This document shows positions 32,722 to 47,232 of a DNA stretch of 64,000 nucleotides, piece after piece. Numbering within the stretch: position 1 is the first letter of the stretch; each line of letters opens with the position of its first letter. The position numbers and the translations under genes were made by a program. This stretch comes from Littorina saxatilis (Eukaryota; Mollusca; Gastropoda; Littorinimorpha; Littorinidae), in contig NC_090255.1 of the NCBI RefSeq assembly GCF_037325665.1, positions 30,162,675 through 30,226,674 of the forward strand, written 5' to 3'. The notes under the pieces are model-generated. The model was given only the letters and a program-made list of their open reading frames with translations, was not told where the DNA came from and ran no database searches.

Positions 32722-33679
32722 AAATTCGAGTCAACATCTTCAGAACATCAACAAAGGATAAATCAGACTGGACGACATTATCCACTATATAATGTAGCAC
32801 CATCAATGCGCCATGCTTGTGCAAACTAAAACGTATGAATTACAACAAAAACAAACCTTTCAGTTTCACAAGAACAGCAGAAAGCAATCAGCTGTCAAGG
32901 GCACGTCACTCTTAAATCATGTTGCGACCCATCTCGTCATCGACGCTTTTCCAGAAATGACCTGCGCTTTGTTGGAATTCCAACAATGGCCGCCATTGTA
33001 GGAATTCCAACTTTGCGCTACGCGATTCTAGAAATGTACCGCGCGCATAGTGAGAATTCTGCTCTTTCTTAGAATGCGATGTAAAATGAAACAAGTCATG
33101 ATGGCCTATGATGATCCTTGTGTTTTAAAGTGATCAATGCTTAGTCTTGAAAAAGCAGATGCATTGTCAGTATAACGCACCAAACCAACCGAATTACAAA
33201 AAGCAAAAACACTTTTGATAACTTCGGCGGGCTGTAACAACACAGTTCAACGACCCATCCCACTCGACCAAAACGCACCAATTTTACGTAATTTTTAACG
33301 TTTCAGATCTTACATTTTACAACAACAAAAACACAACAAGAGCCTGTTCCGATATAACTTTTCACTGGTAACTATCGATTGTAATAATTTTTTACTCAGT
33401 CTTAACTGATTATATATTAAACCAGGGACCTATAGACCCTATCGGTATTCCAAGCTCTCGTAATCTCTCGCAAACTTCAGAGCATAGCAAAGCATGCGGT
33501 ACAGCGATCTCGTGCGAGCTGCACTAGCCAAGCCGTTCGAAGTTCTCGCGATGTTCAAAGCATAACTTGACAAAGAGCGTGTCTCACGAGAGCTGCTCAG
33601 ATACCGAAAAGGTCTATAGGTCTATGATTAAACTCACACAGTCTCTCGATCTGGGCTGCAGAGACAGCATTACGTCCCT

Positions 33680-33800
33680 TTAATAATAATAATAATAATA
33701 ATAATAAATGAGCATTTAATGAGCGCAACATCATAACTTTACAAGTATGCTCTTTGCGCTTGACACATTTAAAATTAAAACACAGTTATACAAGCATTTA
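33680..33800 (-). mobile_element. SINE-like 3' end with AAT tail
   Basis: ATAATAATAAATGAGCATTT, then TTTGCGCTTGACACATTT and ACAGTTATACAAGCATTTAC. The same block is at 55218-55345. It reads as a truncated retroposon on the minus strand. Confidence 0.6.
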
Positions 33801-34420
33801 CTGAGCCGGTAGGCTCTTGTCATACTGCATGGTAATCTAGGCTCTTGAGTAATGTGCAAGTCTGTGCGCTATATTGATGTGATTGATTGTTGCAAAATGT
33901 TGATTCAAATTAAAGATGATTTCAGCCTGTTGTAACAAACTAACACTCTACTCTGAAAAAAAATTCATTGTGTTCAAAACAGATCGAGACAGCAGCAACT
34001 AGCTAGCTGCATGCGCTGAGTGTCACTGAGAGAATTGTTACACAGTGTACCCCCACACTTTTTTGTGCCAGTCAAAGGGTTGCCATTTCTAGAACGAGGC
34101 AGCTCGTTTCCGGAAATGCGGCGCTTTGTTGGAAATCAAATGAGGTTTCGGGAAATCCCGATTCTTCTTCTTCTTCTTTCTTGATATGGACTGGGTTCAT
34201 CCGAACGTCTGTAGTCTGTAGTCCAGCGATTATTCCAACTCTGCTCCGGATTCTTACTTTGCGCCCAACAATCATCTTCGGAGTAACTCCCCTTTCTTTT
34301 TTGACACAGTGACTTCCCTTAGAGCGTCGGCCTATTTGGACACGTGTGTTTGTTTTGCATTTTCAGGGTTCAATTGTTGATTGTTTTTACACAGAATCAC
34401 CCAACATTTGCTCGCAGAAA

Positions 34421-35755
34421 ATGAGTGCACGCAGACGAACGAGAGGCCCACCTTCCGGCCGTCCTCGTCAAGTTGAGCAGTCTGCTGAATCGGAGAGCGG
34501 CGGGGAAGAGGTAATGTTGCACGTTGCAAATGACAAAGACAAGATCTTAGTTTCGTTTGGTTGACATGTCACATGGAGATGCACATGATGCAGTAAGGTC
34601 AACCAAGACTTCATCATTATCTCATTATTTTTTTAGAAGCGATTTAATGCAATAATAACGTACGTTTTTGCACTTGATGCTACATGTATGTCAAAATAGA
34701 GCATGTATGCAGTTTGGGCACAAGCAATAATATATTACTTCTAAAATCATTTCACATGTGAAAACCACTAGGTTATCATACAGGAGGCATAGAAAGTATG
34801 GTAATCTTGAACTTTAGCGTGTTAAATTCATAGCTCATTTATAATTCAGAGGCATTCAAGTCTCCAAATTTGTAGAACCTAGCACTTGTAATCATAACAA
34901 GTCATTTTAGATCCCTTTGAAGTTACGGAATGAACTCCGATGAACTGTACGAATGCATTTAGTTTACATGGATCAAAGAAGGAATTATCCGTCGGGAGAC
35001 AACTCTTTCGTGTAAATGATGTCCCATGGTTGACAACGTACGCCATTTTCTGTGCATTTTCGTCGATTGAACAACCAAATTAATTAATTTTGCTTAAGTT
35101 TGGAGCTCAATCCGTCAATTAATTTCACGACAAATGTTCTTTGGCTTGCTTACATGGACTTGTATCAAAAATAAGTAAAGAATGTCACTGGATTCTGAGC
35201 TATGAATTTAACATGCTAAAGTTCAAGATTACCGAAAGTATTCATTTAAATTTTATCTTGCAATATATGATACATTGATATGACATTACAGGGTTTAGCC
35301 TGGGAGAAAAAGGCAATGGGACATTTGTCCCCCTCAACCAAATTGCGATGGGACATAGTCGAAGGCAAGAAGCACCAAATAGGCCCGTACGCGTTTTGAC
35401 CAAAGATGCAAAATCGTGCAATATGGTGCCATCTGAGAATTAGCCGCTATATCGTGTTATCTGTGTGTGTATGTGTGTGTGTAATCCAATGTAAAGTGTA
35501 CATTTGGTGGCGCAGTGGTACGTAATCTCTATGCGCCCTTTGACACACTGAAGGGAATTGTAATGGGACATTTTCAGATTTAATGCGCCAATGGCGCAGG
35601 GCGCACTAGTAAATAAAACCCTGCATTTTGAGTGTGAGTGTGAGTCACTGAGTGTGTGTTTTCGTGCATGTGTCACTGTGTGAGTGTTTTCGTGCATATT
35701 CGAATAATTGCGTATATTTGGTATGTGTAATAATACGCATGCGTATTACGATATT

Positions 35756-35796
<41 letters not shown>

Positions 35797-38700
35797 AAGA
35801 ATCATTGAATGTGTATGTGTGGTGTTAATGTGCATGCGTGTGTGCTTTGCAACACAGACTGCAGAGCCTGTGAGTGTGAAGAAAAGCCCTCCTGGGCTGT
35901 GGAGAACACTGCGTGGCAGCCTCAAGTACATGCTGCTGCTGATCATCGTGCCGCCCTTCATGAACTATGCTGCACTCCAGAAAGAACACCAAGAGCTCCA
36001 ACCTCCAGGTAAATCAATCAGCATCACAGAGTTTTTATTGATTAACGAGCATCGAGTCATTTAAATGGTTAGCATTGTTGTTTTATTGGTTAACAATAAC
36101 ATGGTCATTTTATTGATTAATGAACAGCGAGTCATGAATGGTTACCATGGTCATTATATTGACCGATAGGCTGCATGTTTCTGCCTGATTCATATGCTCT
36201 TGTACTTAAGAGGTGTAAAAGCTAAGGATTTATTTAGAAAATTTTGGACGAATTCGACCTCAAAAGCTCATGGGACATTTGCTTTGCTGTGATTTAATCA
36301 TTTAGATACCTCTGTAATGATTTGCTCGAAAATACTTTGTACCTATATTTATGGCTGCTAGTGCTAAATAATTTCATGATTTTAAATCAATGAGCGGTTT
36401 TCTTTTGCTACTGTCGTGTGTCAGGAGGCCCGACTTCTGTTCGTCTTAATACATGTATTTTATGTAGTCCTGATGGCTACACATTCGTTGGAAGTCAGAA
36501 AACTCTTTTGGCTACAACATGACACTCCCTTGTCACTGGACTTGGGTTAAATTGCAACGCGCAAGAGGTGCAAGTTTTTGTTTGTAGGGGCATAACATTG
36601 CAACCCCCCGCGGGTTAGGGGGAAGAATTTACCCGATGCTCCCCAGCATGTTGTAAGAGGCGACTAACGGATTCTGTTTTTCCTTTTACCCATGTTAAGT
36701 GTTTTTTGTATAGAATATAGTCAATTTTTGTACAGATTTTAGTCAAGCAGTCTGTAAGAAATGTTAAGTCCTTTGTACTGGAAACTTGCATTCTCCCAGT
36801 AATTAAGGTCATATATTGTACTACGTTGCAAGCCCCTGGAGCAAAGTTTTCATTAGTGCTTTTGTGAACAAGAAACAATTGACAAGTGGCTCTATCCCAT
36901 CCCCCCCCCCCCCCCCCCTTTCCCCGTCGTGATATAACCTTCGTGGTTGAAAACGACGTTAAACACCAAATAAAGAAAGAAAGAAATGACATTGCAGGTA
37001 CAGTGGAACACCCCCCTTAAGACCTTCACAAATCTGAGAAAAGCTGGTCTTAAAAAGGAGGAAGTCTTAGTAAGTAGGTAAATTTACAGCGGTTATGAAC
37101 GGAACATCTGAGAAATCAAGGTCTTGAAAGGAATGATGTCTTGAATTGGGGGGTCTTTTGTTTGTTCGTTCATGGGCTGAAACTCCCACGGCTTTTACGT
37201 GTATGACCGTTTTTACCCCGCCATTTAGGCAGCCATACGCCGCTTTCGGAGGAAGCATGCTGGGTATTTTCGTGTTTCTATAACCCACCAAACTCTGACA
37301 TGGATTACAGGATCTTTTTCGTGCGCACTTGGTCTTGTGCTTGCGTGTACACACGGGGGTGTTCGGACACCGAGGAGAGTCTGCACACAAAGTTGACTCT
37401 GAGAAATAAATCTCTCGCCGAACGTGGGGACGAACTCACGCTGACAGCGGCCAACTGAATACAAATCCAGCGCGCTACCGACTGAGCTACATCCCCGCCC
37501 CGGGGGGTCTTAAAAGGGGGTTCCACTGTACATGATTTTGATGGTTATGATGTTTAACGTGATTGTGTTACAGACGGAGAACTGTATGATGTTGGGTGGG
37601 GGCGCAAGATGTTCCTCATGTGCAAAGGCAAAGGTCCCCCAACAGGTTGGTGCACTGTTGCCCAGAGGGGGCATGACTCAGACAGTGTGTGTGTACATAT
37701 ATATATAAACCGAGCAACAAAAGAAACGCGAAATAAATCGTCATTGTTTGATTGACAAAATCTCCAACAATTATAGAGTTAGAATTATTAAACCACCAAA
37801 GTTTGATGAAGGCATGTTTGACCTTGCTTTTGTGTGATTATTTTGATGCTGTGACTGTTTTAACACACGGGACAAGCAGGTTTAACGTTGAACACATAAT
37901 GCGCGCTCGCAGCACGTGCAAGTGGAGCAAGAGAAATCTGATGTGTGAGATGTGTTCACTAATGCATTAGCAACCAAAAGAGACCATGGCACGCTTGCTG
38001 CCAGTCTCACTTTTGAAACAGCCAGGATGCCAAGATTGGCACCACCAAAATGCCAGGTCGATTTAAAGCTGGGGATGATCCATAAGCGTTGGCATGTGCT
38101 TTAAACGTGCATATGACAACAGTCTATGACCTTCAGTTGACATTGGAAGCACTGCAGTTATGCAACGCGGTGGATTTTTTGCATTACCCCAATAAGACAA
38201 GATCGCAATTTCCTGCCACAACGTCTTCGAGATCGATTCAATACAGCCACTGACACTCCCAGGAACATCATTGGAAGCCACCAGTGCCCGATCAGTGGTC
38301 AGAGAGCGCGATGAAGACTGACTGAGCGAGACCTCCAAAACTTCGTTAACGTTAAACCTGCTTGTTCCGTGTGTTGAAACAGTCGCAGCATCAAAATAAT
38401 CACACAATAGCTAGGTCAAACATGCCTTCATCAAACTTTTGTGGTTTGATAATTCTAACTCTATAATTTTTTTAGATTTTGCCAATCAAACATTGCAGAA
38501 TGTTTTCGCGTTTCTTTTGTTGCTCGGTATATGTGACCCTCCACCACGGAATGAGTCGCATGTCACCATTGCATGATTTTCATATTTTTACATTTTCCTA
38601 AAGAGTTTTTTATGCTTTATCCAGTGGTGAAAACCGTTTTAGAAAAGAGCGAAAACTGTTTGAGTTACAAGCCTGTGACTAAGGTGACCCTCACACTGTT

Positions 38701-41700
38701 ATCAGACACTCCCCGGACTTTATATTAAGCCTAGCGCAGAACCGCGCAAGGTGACATGCGACTCATTTCGTGGTGGAGGGTCACATATATATGTATGTTT
38801 GTTGATGTGCATACATGTTTGTTGATGTGCATGTGTGTCTGTGTTACCGTTAGTTATGCTCTAACATAGCAGAATAGACACATTCCGACAATAACTCAGC
38901 AGGTTTGTGTAGGTTGTGAGAGAGGGAACACGCATGTTTCCTTCACACCCCTTGCTAGTGATTGGCCCCTCCAATATTTGTACGAGGTTTTGCCCTTCAC
39001 ACCCCTTGCTAGTGATTGGCCCCTCCAATATTTGTACGAGGTTTTGCCCTTCACACCCCTTGCTAGTGATTGGCCCCTCCAATATTTGTACGAGGTTTTG
39101 CCCTTCACACCCCTTGCTAGTGATTGGCCCCTCCAATATTTGTACAAGGTTTTGCCCTTCACACCCCTTGCTAGTGATTGGTCCCTCCAATATTTGTACG
39201 AGGTTTTGCCCTTCACACCCCTTGCTAGTGATTGGCCCCTCCAATATTTGTACGAGGTTTTGCCCTTCACACCCCTTGCTAGTGATTGGCCCCTCCAATA
39301 TTTGTACGAGGTTTTGCCCTTCACACCCCTTGCTAGTGATTGGCCCCTCCAATATTTGTACGAGGTGTTGCCCTTCACACCCCTTGCTAGTGATTGGCCT
39401 CTCCAATATTTGTACGAGGTTTTGCCCTTCACACCCCTTGCTAGTGATTGGCCCCTCCAATATTTGTACGAGGTTTTGCCCTTCACACCCCTTGCTAGTG
39501 ATTGGCCCCTCCAATATTTGTACGAGGTTTTGCCCTTCACACCCCTTGCTAGTGATTGGCCCCTCCAATATTTGTACGAGGTTTTGCCCTTCACACCCCT
39601 TGCTAGTGATTGGCCCCTCCAATATTTGTACGAGGTTTTGCCCTTCACACCCCTTGCTAGTGATTGGCCCCTCCAATATTTGTACGAGGTTTTGCCCTTC
39701 ACACCCCTTGCTAGTGATTGGTCCCTCCAATATTTGTACGAGGTTTTGCCCTTCACACCTCTTGCTAGTGATTGGCCCCTCCAATATTTGTACGAGGTTT
39801 TGCCCTTCACACCCCTTGCTAGTGATTGGCCCCTCCAATATTTGTACGAGGTTTTGCAAGGAAAGGTCACTCTTCCACAACCCATACAAACAGAGTTATT
39901 TTCAAAAATCGTCTGTCTTTATTTCGAAAATGATGAACTTGTTACTCCCTGTTCCAGTGGTAATGGATGCCCCAACAGGCATGACATCAGATGTGTGGGC
40001 CCTGGTTTGGCCAAAGATAGCCAAACACACTCGGGTAGGTATTATTTTATATTATACACTTTTTTCATCAGATGCATTCACACATTTTCAGGTTTTTCCA
40101 GGTTTTTGCTTCTCGCCTTTGGTAAACTTTTGCAACACAAACCACATTGGGTTATTTATTGTGATATACTAGAACACTATATTTTTGTTATGTAAGGGGA
40201 ACAGCTAAGAGATACATTAATTTTAATTGGAATTTTCAGGCAAGATTCAGGCCAGACTTCAGTGATTAATTAATCACTGACGCATTAATGTGACTCATCT
40301 TTACACCCCCGGTATAGGGGTGTGTATAGGTTTCACTCGATGTGTTTGTGTTCGCAAGTAGATCTCAAGAATGAACCCACCGATCGTCACCAAACTTGGT
40401 GAACAGGTTCTATACATTCCTGAGACGGTCCTTACAAAAATTGGGACCAGTCAAACACACGGTTAGGGAGTTATTGGTGGATTAAAATTATACAAGGCCT
40501 GGTATAGACGGACCCCCCCGTTGGTCAAAGGGAAATAACCATTCTCACTGCCACCAACTGAGAAGGTTATTTCCCTTTGACGGGGGTGTAGTTCCTATCG
40601 GAGGAATTTCTTGTTTTAATTAGGGTCAAACTTGATTGATTGCACATGGAATTTCTGACAAACCAGTCATCTTGGGAATAATTAACATTTGGTGGTGAAA
40701 ATAACTCATTGATTTTACGAAGAATGGATCAAGTGACTTTGTGCTGTAACTGTTTTAATCTCTGTCCAGGTTTGCATCTACGACCGAGCAGGGCTTGGGT
40801 TCAGTGAGCGTCCCTCTCCACGCAATGCCAGTGCACCTCCTGGTGAGGAAGTGGACTCTGACTTCTCAGAGGACTCTGACTTCTCAGGGCACTCTGACTT
40901 CTCAGGGCCTAGAGGACAGCCCTTCACAGCTGAAAGGTTCCGATTCTCTTCTTCTTTCTCTTTGTTCTCTTTTTAATTTGCCCAGCAGTTAGTCTTGATT
41001 TGTTTTGTTGTTTATGGACTGTGTGTGTGTGTGTGTTTTGATGTGTGTGTCTGGTGTTATGTTTGTTTCTGTGGATTGTTTTTGTTTCCATACTTTCACA
41101 ATTACATCCTGAAGAAGGCGGTTTGCCAAAATATTGAAAAATAAAAATCTAACCTGGTTATGTGTGTCCACTTTTGTTTAAATTTGTATTGTTTTTGTTG
41201 TAATGAATCGCATTAGTGTTGTCGCTTGTGATGTTTTTTTAAGAAACAGTTTTGGGGGAGAAACAGCGTTACCTGTTTTATTACAATGCTATTTGTTAAT
41301 TGTGACAACAAGTTGCTTGAAGATATTGGAGAAACACTGTTCAAGTTTTTGACTGTATCATGTTAACCTGTTTGTGAGGGGAAACGAGGGCCTATTTTTC
41401 ACAAGTGACTGCTAAATAATTGAAGAAACCTAGGTAATGATGATGAAGGGTGATGGTGAAGATGAGAAGGCCGATGATGGTAGCTGTGGGCTGTAGTGAT
41501 GATGAAGGATGATGGAGACGATGAGAAGGATGGTGGTAGCTGTGGTCTTTTAATGATGATGATGATGAAGATGATAATGATGTTGATGATGATGATTATT
41601 ATAATGATGATGTTGATGATGATGACAACGAATGTTTCAGCATGGTGGATGACCTGCACCAACTGATAACGAGCAGCAGTCAACAACCCAAGCCATTCAT

Positions 41701-44700
41701 CTTTGTGGGAGCTGAACTCGGAGCTGTGGTGTCACAGTTCTACACACTGCTTTTTGACAGGTATACCTTGGCATTGTTCATGAATTTCATTATGAAGAAA
41801 GGTTGCACTTCACATTGGATGGTGATATCAATGTTGTCATGGAATTTTGGAGTAACCTGATTCTTGGCGATTTTGATGTTTTCATGCTTTAGACTAAGTA
41901 AATCATTCTCCATGAGAAATATTCTCTTCAATACGATTGAAATTACATGATTTAACATTCTTTTATCTTTCTATCCATACTAGGAACGAATATAAACACT
42001 ACAGCAGTACCTGCGATGTGTGGACCCTCCCATGAGAGGACACCTCCCTTAAAAGGACACCTTCTCTTGTCCCTTTTTATATTATCTCTACCAAAGTATA
42101 CCTTGCATGAAAGCAGACCTGTTTACCAGTACAATTTGGGCGTATTTTGTACGCCAAATTATTATCGGTACGCAAATACGCGACACACGCACAAAATACG
42201 CCTAAGTTAAAGGCTAGAATACGTTTTCCGGTGTTGGTGTGCTGACTACGGGATGGTAACCATGACAGCGAGTCTTCAGCTGTGGAAACCTTGTTCAGTT
42301 GTTGGCACGTGCGATCGTCTGGACAATCGTGGCAAAATGAAGCGGAAAAATTTGCCAGTTTCGGATGACTGTACCAAATCTAAACAGCAGAAGCAGCAGA
42401 TTTTTTTTGAGAAATATAAGAAAGAGCCAGGAATTGTGGAGTCTACTATGGGAAAAAGTCATGCACGTACACTGCAAGTATTGTAAATCAGATTTCTCCG
42501 TTGCCCATGCTGGGAAATATGACATCGAACGACACTGCAGTTCCAAATCTCACCTGGACAAGGTTGCTGCAAAGAAATCCGCTGAAAGCTGCCAAGGAAT
42601 TATGAAGTTCATTCCCCCAAAGCAAATCCTGCCAGAAGAAAAGGCTGTAGTCCGTGCTGAAGCAATGTTTTCTGAGGTGATTGTAAAAATGAACTTGCCA
42701 CTGTCAACCGCAGATGATATTTCACGAACTTCATCTTTTCATTATCAATCTGTTTGGAAGACACTGGTTATAATGCTATAAACTGACAGGTAAATAAAAT
42801 TGTTTTCACCCTGTTGTATTGGAAGGAATTAAATTCTGAAGGTGTTCACAAGACATGCTATTATTACACAAACACGTTTGCACCCACGCGTACATTTTCC
42901 CTAGTCCGATATGGCTTTGCTTGCAAAGTACACCAACTTTTTGAACAATACACTCAACTTTTTGGGAAAGTACTCTTGCCTCGGGTTTAGGGTAAACAGG
43001 TCTGTGAAAGGCCACCTGTCAAGAAAGGACACCTGTCAAGAAAGGACACCTGTCAAGAAAGGCCACCTGTCATGACAGGCCACCTGCAACGTACGGACAC
43101 TTTTGGCTGGTCCCAAGGGTGTCCTTTCATCACAGGTACCACTGTATTTTATAATACAAATAATCAGTTTTGTCCTTCTATTTAAAATGAGTTACTCCAA
43201 AATTCGACAAGGACGTCAATATACTGCTTCATAGCACAGCCAGCACTGTTATCTGGCATAGAAAAGTCAAAGGCATACTTTTGCTTGATTTCAGCAATGT
43301 GCTTGGGCTGGTTCTGCTGAACCCTCTGCCGGAAACTTTGTTTGAGAGTGATCAGCAGCACTGGTCACAGTATTGGTAAGTGTGTGTCCGTTGAATGATA
43401 CAAGTTACAACCAATACTCTTTATTTTGAAAAGTCACAACAAAATTCTTTGAAAAAGGTAATATCAGACACACCACCACAGTCTGTAACCTGGACCCCTT
43501 CCTCTCTTCTCCAATTTGGAAATGTTCAAAAAAATTATGTTTTGATTTAAAACTTTCTGCTTTAAAGAGTGAACAACAAAACACAAGAATGGATGGTGTT
43601 TGTCTCTGAGCCATGTTACCTGTTTTGTATAGCAAGTCCAGCAAATGAGTTACATGTAACCTTATCAAAAAGCAGAAATGTTGTAAAAGGCTGATAAAAG
43701 TACAGTGGAACCACCCCCCCCCCCCCCCCCCCCCCAATTTAAGACCCCCTCCCTTTTAAGACAAACCGACACGGTTGGCCTAGTGGTAAGGCGTCCGCCC
43801 CGTGATCGGGAGGTCGTGGGTTCGAACCCCGGCCGGGTCATACCTAAGACTTTAAAATTGGCAATCTAGTGGCTGCTCCGCCTGGCGTCTGGCATTATGG
43901 GGTTAGTGCTAGGACTGGTTGGTCCGGTGTCAGAATAATGTGACTGGGTGAGACATGAAGCCTGTGCTGCGACTTCTGTCTTGTGTGTGGCGCACGTTAT
44001 ATGTCAAAGCAGCACCGCCCTGATATGGCCCTTCGTGGTCGGCTGGGCGTAAAGCAAAAAAAAAAAAAAAAAGCAAACCTTTTAAGACCTTGTTTTCTCA
44101 GACTTTCGGTTCATAACCTCTGTAAATGTACCCCTGTTTTAAGACTCCCCTCATTTCTAAGACCCGATTTTCTCAAATTTTTGGAGGTCCTTAAAAGGGG
44201 GGATTCCGCTGTACTGACAAGTTACATTTGTTGCAACTTTCACAGAGAAGTATCTGCTTCATTGCCTATGACGTTTTCCGTTGACAGGTTTGGACAGTTG
44301 GTGCCGACCTATCAGTCTCTTCAGCTGGGGGCAGCATTGGGCCTGACCAGGGTGGGATTACTACTGGGGGTCCTCAAACAGCCGTTAACAGCCGCACCCC
44401 TTAACGAGACAGTCGTTAACAGACAGGTAATGTAATTTTCTACGCAAGGCTCTACCAATTGTGGAACACACCTGTTCATTTTTGGAACAAAATATATTCT
44501 TACTCGAAAAGTAATATATCCATCAGAAGTTGTGAAAGAAACAACTGAAAGTCAGCAGAGACTCTCTTCTGAGATTTGTTAAAAATCTCTTAGCAGAGCA
44601 AAAGAGAGAGAGAAAGAAGTGTCCCTTCACAGACAGCCCTATTGGGGAAATCAGACCCTCCTCAGACGGGACCAAGATTTCAAAGAGAAGCTAACGGCCA

Positions 44701-47187
44701 GAGGGGAGAGCGTATCAACAGAGAAATCAAGTCCAGAGGAGGACCATTGTTTTACTACCGAGACCAGACACGTGTTTGGACACTAATGTGTCTCATCAGT
44801 GGTCTGGTAGAGATGGCGAGAGTTGTTTATTTTTTTATTTTATGCAATTTATATCGCGCACATATCTCAACCAGGGATTCAAGGCGCAGGGATTTATTTA
44901 TGCCGTGTGAGATGGAATTTTTTACACAATATATCACGCATTCACCGCATTCACATCGGCCAGCAAACCTCAAGCCTATTAGGGCGAGCATTCACCTTTC
45001 ACGGCCTATTATTCCAAGTCACACGGGTATTTGGTAGACATTTTTATCTATGCCTATACAATTTTGCCAGGAAAGACCCTTTTGTCAATCGTGGGATCTT
45101 TAACGTGCACACCCCAATGTAGTGTACACGAAGGGACCTCGGTTTTTCGTCTCATCCGAAAGACTAGCACTTGAACCCACCACCTAGGTTAGGAAAGGGG
45201 GGAGAAAATTGCTAACGCCCTGACCCAGGGTCGAACTCGCAATCTCTCGCTTCTGAGGCAAGTGCGTTTAACACTCGGCCACCCAGTTGTCAACCCATGG
45301 TGTCCAATTAAGAAGCAAGCCACTCTCTGAGTAATGTGTAATATGCACATTAATGCTATAGTGATGCACACAGAGTGCATGATGTGTTTCTTGTAGTTGT
45401 GGGGCACTTAACTGACCTATTGCTTTTGCTGTGTACTTTATTTTTTATTAGTAGTGAATTATCTCTGACATCAGTTATACTTTCTGTATTTTAGCGTAGG
45501 AAGCTGGGATTTAGAACTGGATTTTCTTTGATTTACAATATGTAAGTTATACAGATATATTTTGTTACTTGCAGAAATACCTCTTGTGCCAACCAAGGCA
45601 TCTAAGCTCAGTGGTGGATGAGCATTTTTTCATCAATGAAACTTTTTCTCAAATGGGGTATGTATTACAGTTGAGTTGTAACATGTTCATATTCAGAATC
45701 TCAAACAGAATGAGGCAGAGCGATGTTAAGATATCAAATAACCAAAGGGAAGTAATCGCTCTTAATGCATACGACATGTGATGTTCATATTCAACAACTC
45801 AGTGTGTGCGTATGTATGTGTATGCATGCACATGTATTTGTGTTTGTCTGTCTGTGTCTTTCTTTGTGTGTGTGTGTGTCTCTTTCTGTGGGTGCCTATG
45901 TCTTTCTTTGCGTCAGTGTTTGTCAGAAAACCTGTCTGCCTGACTATACCTGTATGTTGTACATGTACTGAGCATTTCAGCCGGAGTTTTGTATCAGTTG
46001 GCTCTAACCTTGACACACCCAACTTATAACTAACCAGTGAATCTTTACGTCCCCACAGGCCTTTATAAACCTATTGGGGCCATTTACTGGTGATGTGCTA
46101 AAGACCTGTCATATAACTGGAGATTCACATCAGACAGACTCCTGCATCCCCCATTCTAACTTATTTAAAGGCTGCCCTTTTCGTCCCGTTCATTAATTAA
46201 TTCCTATTGTTTACATGTTATAAAACTGTACCTAAGGGGATATAATAACAATTAGCAGTACTGCTTTCGAACACAGAAAAAATTATTTCAGTATTGCAAA
46301 GTGGTTTCGATAGTGTCAAATGTGAACAAAACAGTCTCAAAGTGAAAGTGGATGTTTCCGGGAAATTGCGAAGTTAACAAGAATACAGAAAAGCGCACTT
46401 TCCTGCTTAGCACAATACGCTACCGCGCTAATCTGGCGTGTCAATATCACTACGTTTTGCACGTGGAAGGTGAGCGATTTCCTTCAAGCGGGGATTGGCG
46501 ACGCTGCACTGTCTGTGTTGACGGTCTAAAAATAGCCCAAGTCCTGGAGAACATACCAATAAAGAATTAATTATTTCTCGTAATTGGTAAGGACTTCAAA
46601 GCTAAAACTTTGCAGGAAGCTTAATTTATACATCCCCGCAACGATGGGAAAAGCCCTGGAAGTAATTAAATAGGACAATGTCAGCCTTTAACCTATTTAA
46701 GACCTTCAAAAATCGGAGAAAATCCGGTTGATGAGCAGAAAATCAAAAAAATCAAGGACTTTAAATTGAGTGGTCTCCAAAGGGGCGTTCCACTGTATTC
46801 TTTTTCTGTGTTGCTTGGCTGTTTTTTTTTTTTTTTTATTTTTTTATTTTTTTTATAATTGTGTAATTAGTTGGCCTTGGGTGCACTTGTAAGAATAAAA
46901 CTGAGAAAGATAAATGATCTTGAAGTGGAGAACCATTTGTTTTTTTCACTGCAATGGTGATTGGTTTCAGAACTGTGCGCATGCTGAGATCTCTGCCGTC
47001 CAACGTGTCAGTGACCGTGATGACAGGGAATTACTACGATGAACAGCTGCCCAGCTCACTCAACAAGGTTGGTGTGTGTATGGGTGTGAGTGTGAGAGTG
47101 AGTGAGTCAGTCAGTGAGTGAGTGAGTGAGTGAATGAGTGAGTGAGTGAGTGAGTGAGTGAGTGAGTGAGTGAGTGAGTGTGAGTGA

Positions 47188-47232
<45 letters not shown>

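Noticed and set aside
38916-40195. Long open frames (over 300 aa, both strands) of repeated 18-residue units
   Set aside because: They arise because the minisatellite unit is 54 bp, a multiple of three; all lie in intron 3 of the hydrolase gene and have no non-repeat coding start.
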